Assembly: GCA_964370795.1 (NCBI GenBank) | Contig: CAYJME010000068.1 | Location: forward strand, 1-14,625 | DNA length: 14,625 nucleotides | DNA from: JAHFOW01 sp964370795 | GTDB lineage: Bacteria > Planctomycetota > Brocadiia > Brocadiales > Brocadiaceae | Direction of reading: 5' to 3' | Shown here: positions 6,819 through 14,523 of the stretch, piece by piece | Numbering within the stretch: the stretch's first letter is position 1 | Layout: every line of letters starts with the position of its first letter | The notes under the pieces: model-generated | Told to the model about the DNA's origin: nothing | Database searches by the model: none | What the model saw: the letters and a program-made list of their open reading frames with translations, nothing else | Made by a program: the position numbers and the translations under genes

Positions 6819-9672
6819 TTTCGTCTGTTAAGTCAAGTTCTTCTGGATACTCATATTCTTTTCTGAATTGTTCGTTCACTGCATATTCAATTTTCTCATC
6901 GTTCTCAATTTCGGGAAAACTCACCGCAATACCAATTACCGGAACATCAGATATTAATTCTGTTTTTTTTATTGGTGAACGAAAACAATTTTTATTTAGA
7001 GGATAAATTAAAAGCAATCCGTTTTTACTATTCCGCTGCCATTTTATTCTTTTTCTACTTGGCATTTCAGGAATATCTTTTTTGCCTTCTTCTTTGTAAT
7101 CCGCTTCCGTCTGTGTCTTTGCAGAACTTACTTCTTCTACTGTCAAATCAATTAATTCATGCCTGTGGTCGGTGATATTATATTTTGCAACTTCATAATC
7201 ATTTGGGTCATTGCTAATATTTGTTCTGTCTGTTAATCCAACTTTTGTTGTCAATCCTGAAAACTCAAATTCATCTTCTGGTTTTGCAGTTGAATTATTT
7301 ATCAATGCCACTGTCCAGTTTACAAGGTTTCCTTTTTTAGTTTGAGCATTGATGTAATCAACCATTTTGTTTGTGTCAATTACTTCCTCACCAATTTTAT
7401 ATTTCAGAAGAAACGAAGTTATCGAATTGAACTTATTTTCTCCACTCCAAACAAACTTTTGTTTCTTGTTGAAATCGTTTAATGGGTTCTCTATTGGTTT
7501 TCCTAAATCAGCAATCAAATCTATTGCAGCATCAAAATTCTTTTTGAATTTGTTCTTATCAAGTTTGAATTGATAGGTTTGTTCAAGTTCACCTGAATAA
7601 CTGAGATACATTATTTTCTTGTAGCGAAATTTGTTTGCTGCTGTTATCTTCAAAACGCCAGGATGTGTTCTCACTTTCAAACCAAATTCCTTTGGTGTTT
7701 TCTTCAATAAATACATGTAGTCAAAATCTCTACGCATTTCTTCGGATGCAATTGTTATATGCTTATACCATCTTGTAAGTTCGTCACTCGTAAATATCCG
7801 GCACAAGTCCATATACCCAGGTCTGTATCCAAACCACCTGCCCATTTGCATGAGTGTGTCATACATTTTGGATGCACGTAAATAATAACTTATTGTCAAT
7901 CCTTCTAATGTCAAACCTCTTGAAAGTTTGTTGCCACCGACTGCAATCACTGATAAAAATTTTCTTTGCTGTTCCGAAAAAAAATAATCAAGCGGTGAAA
8001 TATTATGATGAGATAAACCTGCAACATTTTTATCACCATGAACTGCCCTCACTTCCATTTTTGAAATTGCAGAATAAATTTCTGCCTCAACTTCTGTCCA
8101 TGCAATCGGAGTTATCTCAGTGTCGGTAATGTGTGAATCACGAATAACCTTTGTAGTGGTTGGCACAAATTCCTTTTCCCAGATTGCTTCAAGTTCCTTC
8201 AGAAGATTGCCTGACTTCAATTCAATTTGTTTCTGATAAAACTTCAATTCAGCATCAACTAAAGTTGCAATTCTGTCTTGCCAAACAATAAATCTTGAAA
8301 CGTGAATCAGCATTGTATTGTGAACATCAACTTGCTTTCTCACTCTTCTTGCTGCTGCTGAAAGAACAAAATATTTTACGGCGTCCTTCATACTTTTTGG
8401 TAATTCTTCCGGCAATGGGTCATTCTTTTTGTGTTTGTCTGGCACAAATGCTTCGTAATCTTTTACCAAACGAATTACTGGCAAAGGTTCTTCGTTTGCA
8501 TCAGATGATGTGAGTGCTGGCAGTCCAAATATTTTTGCCGGTCCAATGTAGTTTGATGGCGCTGGAATGTTGATGATAAAATCTTTGGGGAATAAATCTT
8601 GTCCAACTGTAAACTCATAATCTTTAATAGTGAGGTCTAAACCTTTTACCGATTCTTGTTCAGGAATTGGAATAAAAATATTTGCAAAAGGTGTTGCTGT
8701 GTAACCAACATAAGCACTCTGCTCAAACAAAGAAAGCAATGCTCTGATGCAACCATTGATTGCAGAAACTTTTTCTTTGCTCACATTGATAGAAGCGTTG
8801 TCCGCTTCATCATCAATTAAAAGAAAGGGAAAATTTCGGATAATTATTTTCCCATCAGGTTGCTTATCTCCCCAAACAGCTAACCATGAAATTAAATTTT
8901 TGAGAATTGAACCGTTCTTTTTTACAACAGCAACTATCGGGTCTGAACTTTTCAAATGTATTCCAGCCGACTGTGCAACCCTGCGGTTGAAATCACCACT
9001 GAGATGGCTTGAGGTTAAAGCGTTTGCCGGAAGGTCAATTGGCTGATTTGTTTTTCCATCAAGCGGATTGTAAAAGCCAACTCCGATTTTATTCGTGTTT
9101 GAATATTGCAATGAACGCTGACTGTTGAAACCTAAAAACCCTTCGTCAATTCTGATTTGTGTCTGGCTTCTCAATGAATCGTGCATACCAGCCAAAACAA
9201 TAATCAGTTTGTAACCTGCATCAGAAGCTTTGTTTATTAATCCTGTGTAGTTACTTGTTTTTCCCGACTGAACTTGCCCGACTACCATTCCTCGTTTGTC
9301 CCGTGCTCCGGGTGTTGAAGGATTTGCAATGCGGTCTAAAATATCATCGGTTAGATTATCAAGTTTGTTTATTGTGTCGGGTGCAATTTTCTTTTGCAAA
9401 TAGCTGATGTAACGATTCCAAAAATTCCATTCAATATTTGCTTTTCTGTCTTTCAACCAGGGAGTGTAACCTTCATCAGTATCAAGTATTCTGTAGTCCT
9501 CTGAAAATACTGAAAAGGTTGCGGACAAATAATTGAACAAAGTTTCTCTTTCAGAAACAAGGTCAGGAAAAATTTTCAAAACATTTTCAATGGAATTATT
9601 GATGTCTTGTGAAGAAGGATTTTTTATTTTCCTTAAAAGTTCAATACAGATATTTTTAGCTTGGTCAATCAT
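6811..9672 (-). CDS. Z1-domain superfamily II helicase-like ATPase
   Basis: This 953-residue protein has helicase motifs in order. Motif I is GQVQSGKTS (132-140). The Walker B is LLIDDEADN (284-292), DEAD-like. YVGYTATPFANIF (321-333) is the motif III equivalent. GGNKLSRGLTLEGLT (579-593) is the motif V equivalent, and QMGRWFGYRPGY (609-620) is the arginine-finger motif VI. The stretch from about 400 to 630 is the Z1 domain (PF10593), known from restriction-like operons with MutL-type ATPases. The last 300 residues are unassigned and probably contact DNA or partners. Motor residues all look intact. The gene starts two bases after the GHKL ATPase stop and overlaps the DUF4420 start by eight bases, so stoichiometry is probably set by coupled translation. 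Role: ATP-driven DNA remodelling or translocation, inferred from family. Confidence 0.93.
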   Translation of the reverse strand: MIDQAKNICIELLRKIKNPSSQDINNSIENVLKIFPDLVSERETLFNYLSATFSVFSEDYRILDTDEGYTPWLKDRKANIEWNFWNRYISYLQKKIAPDTINKLDNLTDDILDRIANPSTPGARDKRGMVVGQVQSGKTSNYTGLINKASDAGYKLIIVLAGMHDSLRSQTQIRIDEGFLGFNSQRSLQYSNTNKIGVGFYNPLDGKTNQPIDLPANALTSSHLSGDFNRRVAQSAGIHLKSSDPIVAVVKKNGSILKNLISWLAVWGDKQPDGKIIIRNFPFLLIDDEADNASINVSKEKVSAINGCIRALLSLFEQSAYVGYTATPFANIFIPIPEQESVKGLDLTIKDYEFTVGQDLFPKDFIINIPAPSNYIGPAKIFGLPALTSSDANEEPLPVIRLVKDYEAFVPDKHKKNDPLPEELPKSMKDAVKYFVLSAAARRVRKQVDVHNTMLIHVSRFIVWQDRIATLVDAELKFYQKQIELKSGNLLKELEAIWEKEFVPTTTKVIRDSHITDTEITPIAWTEVEAEIYSAISKMEVRAVHGDKNVAGLSHHNISPLDYFFSEQQRKFLSVIAVGGNKLSRGLTLEGLTISYYLRASKMYDTLMQMGRWFGYRPGYMDLCRIFTSDELTRWYKHITIASEEMRRDFDYMYLLKKTPKEFGLKVRTHPGVLKITAANKFRYKKIMYLSYSGELEQTYQFKLDKNKFKKNFDAAIDLIADLGKPIENPLNDFNKKQKFVWSGENKFNSITSFLLKYKIGEEVIDTNKMVDYINAQTKKGNLVNWTVALINNSTAKPEDEFEFSGLTTKVGLTDRTNISNDPNDYEVAKYNITDHRHELIDLTVEEVSSAKTQTEADYKEEGKKDIPEMPSRKRIKWQRNSKNGLLLIYPLNKNCFRSPIKKTELISDVPVIGIAVSFPEIENDEKIEYAVNEQFRKEYEYPEELDLTDEND

Positions 9673-9674
9673 GT

Positions 9675-11204
9675 TTAGTCAAGTGTTGCGATGTATTCAG
9701 GATAATGATTAAAAGGTTCAAGGTTTATTATTACTGCCTTCGCTTCCACTTTTGTTTTACCCTGTTTAGTTAATGAATCAAAAATGTTTTTCATCAAAGT
9801 CCAGATGTCGTCATGCTTTATTCCTTCAAATGGTTTTCCCTGTGCTTCCGGTTCTTCTGCTTCTCTGATGTAAATTGATTTTACCGGAATTGTTTCTTCA
9901 ATGAACTTCAATAAAGTATCAATAGCTTTATCGGGTTTTTCATTTGCTTCCTTCTTTATTTTTTCAATCAACGGATGTTCACGATTGATTTTGTAAAACC
10001 ATTTTTCGCCTCTCTTGTGGTCAATCCAAAGTGGAATATATTTTTGTCCCAGATATGGTTTTACATTTTTCCCTTTGTGCCTGTAAACTTCAACTGCCTG
10101 TGCTCTTACCTTCCCTGCGTATGCTTTTAGTTGGTCACGCAATGCAAGCGGTGGTCGTGCAATAGATTTCTTAATATCAATCTGCCATTCTGAATCAAGA
10201 TTGTTTGGAAGATTAATTTCTATTCGTGCAAGTTTGTAATGTTCTTCTTTGCGAAACATTCCTAACCAATCACCAGCAAGCAACAATCTTTCATTCCGGT
10301 AGATGTAAAAACCTTGTTGCTCATTCCAACCTTTTGGTCCCTCTGCTTCTTTGAATTTGTCTTCACTGATTTTTGATTTGTGTGGAAGCACAAAACCTTT
10401 CACAATTACTTTTCCGTTGTAAAATGGTTCTTCGGGAAATCCCTGTGTTGCAGGTTCGTTTGGCAGAAATGGATTCCATGATTCAACGGGTCGGTCCTGA
10501 AAAGAAATTTTTATTTTGCCACTTTCTATGAAGCGATGAAAAACCATTGCCAAATGCCTTTTCACCTGCATCATTATTTGAAGAAACTTATCCAAAGCAT
10601 TCTCATCGTCCTTCTGCAAATCTTTTACAAGGCGGTCAATGTCATTCCAGATTACAATTGTTCCTGACTCTACAGTATTGATTTCATTTTCAAAATTTCC
10701 TGTCGGCAAATATTTTATCAAATCCCATTTGCCTGTATGTTTAACAAAATCTAAGTCCCAAGTCCAGTAAACAGGTTTGAGATTTTCTTTCTTACTGATA
10801 ACTGAAAGTTTTCTGCATTGAGAAAAAGATGCAGTCTTTAATCCCAATCCAAACCTTCCCAAATCTTTACTGCCTCTGTCGTCAAGGGGATTTTTACTTC
10901 CTGGTCGCATTGCCTGTACCAGTTCATCATTGTTCATTCCGCTTCCATCATCTTTAACTGCAAGCCATGTATCAGTGCCTTTCCATTCGAAATTTATCCG
11001 GATGTTTTTTGCACTTGCCGAAATTGAATTATCAATAATGTCAGCTATTGCAGCTTCAATGCTGTATCCGATAGCCCGAAAGGTTTCAATCATTGAAGAT
11101 GCTTCGGGAATCGCTTCTACTGTTTGATATTTCGAATAATCAATAGGGGATGTCATATTTACAAAAGTTCTTTCGTCATTGGGGATACTCACCATCGTCT
11201 TCAT
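9675..11204 (-). CDS. MutL/MORC-like GHKL ATPase
   Basis: This 509-residue protein has the three GHKL ATP-binding boxes near the N terminus. The N-box is AIADIIDNS (52-60) with N59 as the Mg-binding Asn, the G1 box is VKDDGSGM (83-90), and the G2 box is GRFGLGLKTAS (116-126). The catalytic-base position, four residues before N59, is D55 rather than the Glu of MutL. A MutL-S5-like region follows to about 330, including RPPLALRDQLKAYAG. No MutL endonuclease motif (DQHAxxE type) is seen. It belongs to the restriction-associated MutL homologs related to eukaryotic MORC ATPases. Its ATG overlaps the methylase TGA, with an AGGAT-like ribosome site inside the methylase end; M4 and M17 are alternative starts. 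Probable role: an ATP-gated DNA clamp that recruits the Z1 motor and nuclease. Confidence 0.9.
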   Translation of the reverse strand: MKTMVSIPNDERTFVNMTSPIDYSKYQTVEAIPEASSMIETFRAIGYSIEAAIADIIDNSISASAKNIRINFEWKGTDTWLAVKDDGSGMNNDELVQAMRPGSKNPLDDRGSKDLGRFGLGLKTASFSQCRKLSVISKKENLKPVYWTWDLDFVKHTGKWDLIKYLPTGNFENEINTVESGTIVIWNDIDRLVKDLQKDDENALDKFLQIMMQVKRHLAMVFHRFIESGKIKISFQDRPVESWNPFLPNEPATQGFPEEPFYNGKVIVKGFVLPHKSKISEDKFKEAEGPKGWNEQQGFYIYRNERLLLAGDWLGMFRKEEHYKLARIEINLPNNLDSEWQIDIKKSIARPPLALRDQLKAYAGKVRAQAVEVYRHKGKNVKPYLGQKYIPLWIDHKRGEKWFYKINREHPLIEKIKKEANEKPDKAIDTLLKFIEETIPVKSIYIREAEEPEAQGKPFEGIKHDDIWTLMKNIFDSLTKQGKTKVEAKAVIINLEPFNHYPEYIATLD

Positions 11205-12445
11205 TTCAGATATCCTATCAGTATTTTTGCAATTTTCTCTATCATGAGAGGCGGAACAGCATTTCCGATTTGTTTAAAAGCAGCAGTTCTGTTTTTTCCC
11301 TCTTTTACTCCCTCAAAATAATAATCGTCAGGGAATGACTGCAACCTAGCCGCCTCCCGAACTGAGATAGAGCGATTTTGTTCTATGTCAGGATGGATGT
11401 AATAGTGTCCGTCTTTGGCAATATGTGCTACAACTGTTTGTGAATACAGCATGTTATCAGCTACAACCTTGAATCTGTCAAGGAAAGCATTCCTGTTTCT
11501 GTGAGTTTTGAGCATTTCAGGAAGATCATTGTAGTTGAGTCTATCACTCTCACTATTCCATTTTTCAACTGCAATCCTGTAAATTTCTTTATCCTGTTCT
11601 GTGTGTGATCTTGTAACGTGTTGCGTCAGGATATCGAAACCATTTCTTATTTTTGCAAAACGCAGATAATCATTGATTCCGTCAACATAATTAAAATATT
11701 TATCTTTGCCTCCTCCTGCCCGTAATTTGGGTAAGTCTTCAAAAATGTTCCCAACTTCATATTCCACCCTGCTTTGATCTTTTAGTCGATCAAGTGAAAG
11801 ATTTAAATCTTTTTTCCATCCGATAATAATTACCCTTTTTCTGTTTTGAAGCACACCAAAACTATTTGCATTTACAACTAATGGTTGAACTTCATATCCC
11901 AAGCCCTTGAAATCTGCCTGAACATTCTTGAAATATTTCCCTTTTTCTGCCGAAAGTAACCCGGTCACATTCTCAAAAATAAATAGCTTTGGGCTATATT
12001 TCTTCAGGAATCTTACATACTGAACATACAAGTAGTTTCTCGGGTCATCTCGCATACTATTTCTGTCTCTTGACCGTCCAATTATCGAATATGCCTGGCA
12101 TGGGGGACCACCTATAATAACATCTATATCTTTCTTGCCAGTAAGCTTTTCTATTACCTGAAAAATCTTAAAGTTGTTTTCGTCACCAATCGACAGGTTA
12201 ATTACAGATTCCAAAATACAGGAAGGAATCCTTGAATAAAGTTGCTCTCTGTTTATTTCTCCTTTAAGGTATTTAACGTAAATATCCAACTTGTTATTTT
12301 CTTTGAGATAATGATAGGAAAGCCTTGTTTTTAGAGTAAAACACGCCGCGGGATCTACCTCGACAAATGCTACGGGTTCATAACCAGCCCTTTTAAATCC
12401 TTCCGCGAAACCACCAGCCCCTGCAAATAGGTCGATAAATCTCAT
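11201..12445 (-). CDS. DNA (cytosine-5) methyltransferase
   Basis: This 414-residue enzyme transfers methyl from S-adenosylmethionine to C5 of cytosine in DNA. The conserved motifs are all present and in standard order: I, DLFAGAGGFAEGF (5-17); IV, GGPPCQAYS (112-120) with catalytic C116; VI, FENVTG (157-162); VIII, QNRKRVIIIG (200-209); IX, REAARLQSFPDDY (363-375); and X, KQIGNAVPP (391-399). The target recognition region, about 212-350, has QHVTRSHTEQDK and a long helical part; the recognition sequence cannot be read from it. Length and motif spacing are normal, so it should be active. Vsr overlaps upstream by four bases, and the GHKL ATPase overlaps downstream by four. This is a Dcm/Vsr-type pairing, with the methylase probably giving self-protection for the defence operon. 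Confidence 0.95.
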   Translation of the reverse strand: MRFIDLFAGAGGFAEGFKRAGYEPVAFVEVDPAACFTLKTRLSYHYLKENNKLDIYVKYLKGEINREQLYSRIPSCILESVINLSIGDENNFKIFQVIEKLTGKKDIDVIIGGPPCQAYSIIGRSRDRNSMRDDPRNYLYVQYVRFLKKYSPKLFIFENVTGLLSAEKGKYFKNVQADFKGLGYEVQPLVVNANSFGVLQNRKRVIIIGWKKDLNLSLDRLKDQSRVEYEVGNIFEDLPKLRAGGGKDKYFNYVDGINDYLRFAKIRNGFDILTQHVTRSHTEQDKEIYRIAVEKWNSESDRLNYNDLPEMLKTHRNRNAFLDRFKVVADNMLYSQTVVAHIAKDGHYYIHPDIEQNRSISVREAARLQSFPDDYYFEGVKEGKNRTAAFKQIGNAVPPLMIEKIAKILIGYLK

Positions 12446-12858
12446 TTCATTAATCTCTTTGCTAACTGATTCAGGGTTTTTCCCCTATTCCTGGTTCTTA
12501 ATTTGCATTCAAACACCGTTAAGATTTTCCAGCCCAGCTTTTTCAACTTCCCGAAGTTTTCCGTATCAAGCTGCTTATTCCGGTCAATCTTCGCAATCCA
12601 CCATTTTGTCCGTGTTTTGGGTACTACAAAATATTTACATCCCCCATGACCATGCCAGAAACAGCCGTGAATAAATATAACAGTTTTATATTTTGGAAAA
12701 ACAAGGTCTGGTTTGCCAGGTAATGTTTTATCATGAAGTTTATATCTGAAACCGTTCCTAAAAAGGAATTTTCTGACAATGATTTCCGGTTTTGTGTCCT
12801 TGCTCCGAATCATAGACATATTATAACTTCTGGTTTTCTTATTATGAACGTCTGCCAT
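12442..12858 (-). CDS. vsr: Very short patch repair endonuclease (Vsr)
   Basis: Vsr nicks DNA 5' to the T of T:G mismatches made when 5-methylcytosine deaminates, starting very short patch repair. This 138-residue protein matches the E. coli enzyme closely in numbering: E25 in the TKPEI segment, catalytic D51 in LPGKPDLVF, H64, W68, H69 and H71 in IHGCFWHGHGGC, and zinc-ligand candidates C66, C74 and C118. All expected active-site residues are present. The N-terminal RSYNMSMIRSKDTKPE is the usual family signature. It is the first large gene of the operon and overlaps the methylase by four bases. No strong ribosome site precedes its ATG. A GATAAT hexamer about 12 bases before the start is too close to be a convincing promoter for a leadered message. 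Confidence 0.95.
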   Translation of the reverse strand: MADVHNKKTRSYNMSMIRSKDTKPEIIVRKFLFRNGFRYKLHDKTLPGKPDLVFPKYKTVIFIHGCFWHGHGGCKYFVVPKTRTKWWIAKIDRNKQLDTENFGKLKKLGWKILTVFECKLRTRNRGKTLNQLAKRLMK

Positions 12859-12923
12859 TAATTTTGGTCTATTATCTTGTTAAATTTATCCAGTAAATTC
12901 TCATTCTATTTCTTTCTCAAGTT

Positions 12924-13070
12924 TTAAAGCCTCGCAATGGATAATTTGGGAGATTCAAAAGTCGTATTGAGCATTTCATTCAGTCTTTCTGATTTCAAAT
13001 CTTTCCTTAACTGCTCAATTTCAGCAAGAAGCTCATCTTTTGTTAGGTCTTTTAATTTCTTGGTAGACAT
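12924..13070 (-). CDS. Small 48-residue ORF, possibly degenerate
   Basis: From ATG at 13070 a 48-residue frame begins MSTKKLKDLTKDELLAEIEQ and continues with a heptad-like charged helix (LRKDLKSERLNEML), so it would form a coiled coil. It ends SPKLSIARL. Past the stop, a second frame gives HCEALKLEKEIE and a third gives NENLLDKFNKIIDQN before its own stop near 12862. This suggests that a longer small protein of about 70 residues has been frameshifted. It lies 16 bases after the neighbouring 80-residue gene, with no clear ribosome site. I recognise no family. The helix resembles transposase OrfA linkers or small antitoxins, but not specifically. It may be a remnant. Confidence 0.3.
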   Translation of the reverse strand: MSTKKLKDLTKDELLAEIEQLRKDLKSERLNEMLNTTFESPKLSIARL

Positions 13071-13086
13071 AGTTATTGACAAGTTT

Positions 13087-13329
13087 CTATTTCGCTTTCC
13101 GGCTCTTTTTTATTTCCTCTATAATGGTCTTAACATACATGTCTTTTAGCCATTGTTTCCTTTCCTCAGTATAGTCGCCCACTCCAGTTTGAAACTGCTG
13201 GAGAAAACGAGCCATTCCAACAGGTTCAAGGGCTTCTTTCAATGCTTCTAAACCTGCTTTCCTTAAAACAGCAGGGTCCAATGTTTGGGTTTTCATCTTT
13301 TTGTTACCAACATCAAAATAAATTTTCAT
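13087..13329 (-). CDS. Small conserved hypothetical protein
   Basis: The protein has 80 residues from the first ATG. M12 (ATG at 13296) is an equally good start, and relatives I recall begin near it. The core LRKAGLEALKEALEPVGMARFLQQFQTGVGDYTEERKQWL, followed by VKTIIEEIKKSRKAK, has a compact all-helical look. Small single-domain proteins with a GLEAL...GPVGM.RFLQQF pattern occur in cyanobacteria, Chloroflexi and planctomycete-like genomes, often beside a second small gene, which suggests a toxin-antitoxin or regulatory role. That is recollection, not proof. No signal peptide, cysteine cluster or membrane segment is present. It lies 27 bases downstream of the end of the radC frame. The possible partner is the degenerate ORF at 12924-13070. 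Confidence 0.65.
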   Translation of the reverse strand: MKIYFDVGNKKMKTQTLDPAVLRKAGLEALKEALEPVGMARFLQQFQTGVGDYTEERKQWLKDMYVKTIIEEIKKSRKAK

Positions 13330-13356
13330 TTGAATAAAAGTCGTTATTCTAATCTT

Positions 13357-14049
13357 TTATAATACGCCTTTTTCTTTAAAACAGAAAAACCCATTTTTTG
13401 AAATAATTCTATGGTCTGTAACCTCTATACCTAATATTTTACCAGCCTCTATCAGCCTTCTCGTTATCGTTGTATCATCTTCAGAGGATTCGGGATCGCC
13501 TGATGGATGATTGTGTGCGAAAATTACCGATTAAGCGTTATGAGCGATTGCCTCTTTAAACACCTCCCGTGGATGTACTAAACCGGAATCAAGTGTACCA
13601 ATAGAAACAGTAGAAATACCAATAATTTTATTGCGTGTGTTCAGGAGGATGAGTTTAAAATGCTCCTTTGCCTTGTCTTTAATTTTTGCCTGTAGCGACT
13701 TAACTATGCTCTGTGGGTTTTTGACATCAATATCTTCGAGTTCTGGTTCTAAGTCCTGTCTTTTTCCAAGTTCAAAACATGCTTTAATCTGGGCTGCCTT
13801 GGCAAGGCCGATGCCTTTTATCTGAGACAATTCCTCCAAGGTTGCCTGACTAATAGCCTTAATGTTGCCGAATTTTGACAGAAGTTCCTGGGCAATATTC
13901 ATTACTGATTTTTGTGGAATTCCACGACCAATAACAAGGGCAAGAAGTTCTTGTGCAGAGAGTGCTTCTGGACCTAACTTTTTAAGTCGTTCCCTCGGTC
14001 TTTCAGGCTTTGGCAGGTCATGAATGGTAAAAGAGGTTTTATAGTCCAT
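13357..14049 (-). pseudogene. radC: RadC-family JAMM protein, interrupted by an in-frame stop
   Basis: The frame from ATG 14049 encodes a RadC (UPF0758) protein. It has an N-terminal LPKPERPRERL and GPEALSAQELLALVIGRG, a helix-hairpin-helix around LSQIKGIGLAKAAQIKA (74-90), then the JAB/MPN domain with LLNTRNKIIG and GLVHPREVFKEAIAHNA. Codon 173 is TAA (13531-13533). The same frame then continues SVIFAHNHPSGDPESSEDD with the JAMM residues H179, H181 and D192, and ends normally at TAA 13357-13359. A typical relative reads HNAxSVI, so a single base change (for example TCA to TAA) explains the stop. The 172-residue product would lack the metal site. There is no other frame damage, so the mutation is recent or a sequencing error. 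RadC function in DNA metabolism is itself unclear. Confidence 0.9.
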
Positions 14050-14248
14050 ATTCAGTATCCATTTATTTTATATTAAAAGACATGCCTCGATTGCTTCATA
14101 TATATTCTGCAATAATTCTTCCCCTTTTTTGTAGCTATTTTACACCTCTCTTCCCCCTTATCAAGCGGTACTGTTCGTTTATGAGAGAAAGATTGCTTCG
14201 CTGTCGCTCGCAATGACAGAATAAGGCGCAATAGCCAGGTCCTCTTTG

Positions 14249-14308
14249 CAATGACAAAGCACAATGCACAACGACAGGATGCAATGCACAATGACAACGT
14301 GCAGTGTG
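14249..14308. repeat. 20-bp tandem repeat, three units
   Basis: Three consecutive 20-base units start at 14249, 14269 and 14289. The first two begin CAATGACA and CAACGACA and both end CAATGCA; the third begins CAATGACA and is more diverged at its end. The CAATGACA word is also the end of the repeat arm at 14211-14218, so the tandem array probably grew from that element. Confidence 0.65.
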
Positions 14309-14362
14309 CCATCAAAGCGCATAGTCCGTGTCATTGCAAGGGTCTTTTCCGAAGCAATCTCC
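14304..14362. repeat. Right copy of the composite intergenic repeat
   Basis: This is the direct-orientation partner of bases 1-102, with matching blocks at 14304-14325 and 14330-14362. The spacing between blocks is short here. Together the two copies bracket about 14.2 kb, including the whole accessory operon. Confidence 0.75.
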
Positions 14363-14424
14363 CCGCTTCCATAAAGGAGAATTGGCTACGGCTATGATGC
14401 ACCAGGTATTGTCTGATTTATCGA

Positions 14425-14523
14425 TTAATTTTCATGCTCTTTCAAAAAGTTACGGAATGGTCTGTTTTGTTCTTTTCCTGGCAGCGTCTTAATGAGTAAT
14501 TTGTGTTTTTGGTCAGACGCTAT
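14425..14523 (-). pseudogene. Possible C-terminal gene fragment after era
   Basis: Directly after the era stop, in another frame, an open stretch of 32 codons reads ASDQKHKLLIKTLPGKEQNR, then PFRNFLKEHEN, and stops at TAA 14425-14427. It has no start codon. The composition (KHKLLIKTLPG, PFRNFLKEH) looks protein-like rather than random, but I recognise no family. It may be the tail of a lost gene, or chance. An in-frame stop lies immediately upstream, within the era end. Confidence 0.2.

Larger units (their letters stand above)
14190..14362. repeat. Inverted pair of GATTGCTTCG / TGTCATTGC elements
   Basis: AGATTGCTTCG...CGCAATGACAG at 14190-14219 is the inverse of GTCATTGC...GAAGCAATCTCC at 14330-14362, with matching ends and a variable middle. 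The two lie head to head about 110 bases apart. These look like copies of a dispersed intergenic repeat family. The stretch 14050-14424 between radC and the era side has no convincing gene. Bases 14050-14189 show nothing beyond AT-rich sequence and a probable ribosome site (TGGATAC) before radC. An 80-codon open frame that crosses the repeats here is composed of repeat sequence and is not credible. Confidence 0.65.

Noticed and set aside
14073..14315. 80-codon open frame on the minus strand
   Set aside because: It is made largely of the dispersed repeat and the 20-bp tandem array (LRATAKQS-type translation typical of such repeats), so it is not a credible gene.
14484..14520. GCGTCT/AGACGC inverted repeat after era
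   Set aside because: It has a six-pair stem with a 25-base loop and no T-run following on the minus strand. It probably arises by chance.
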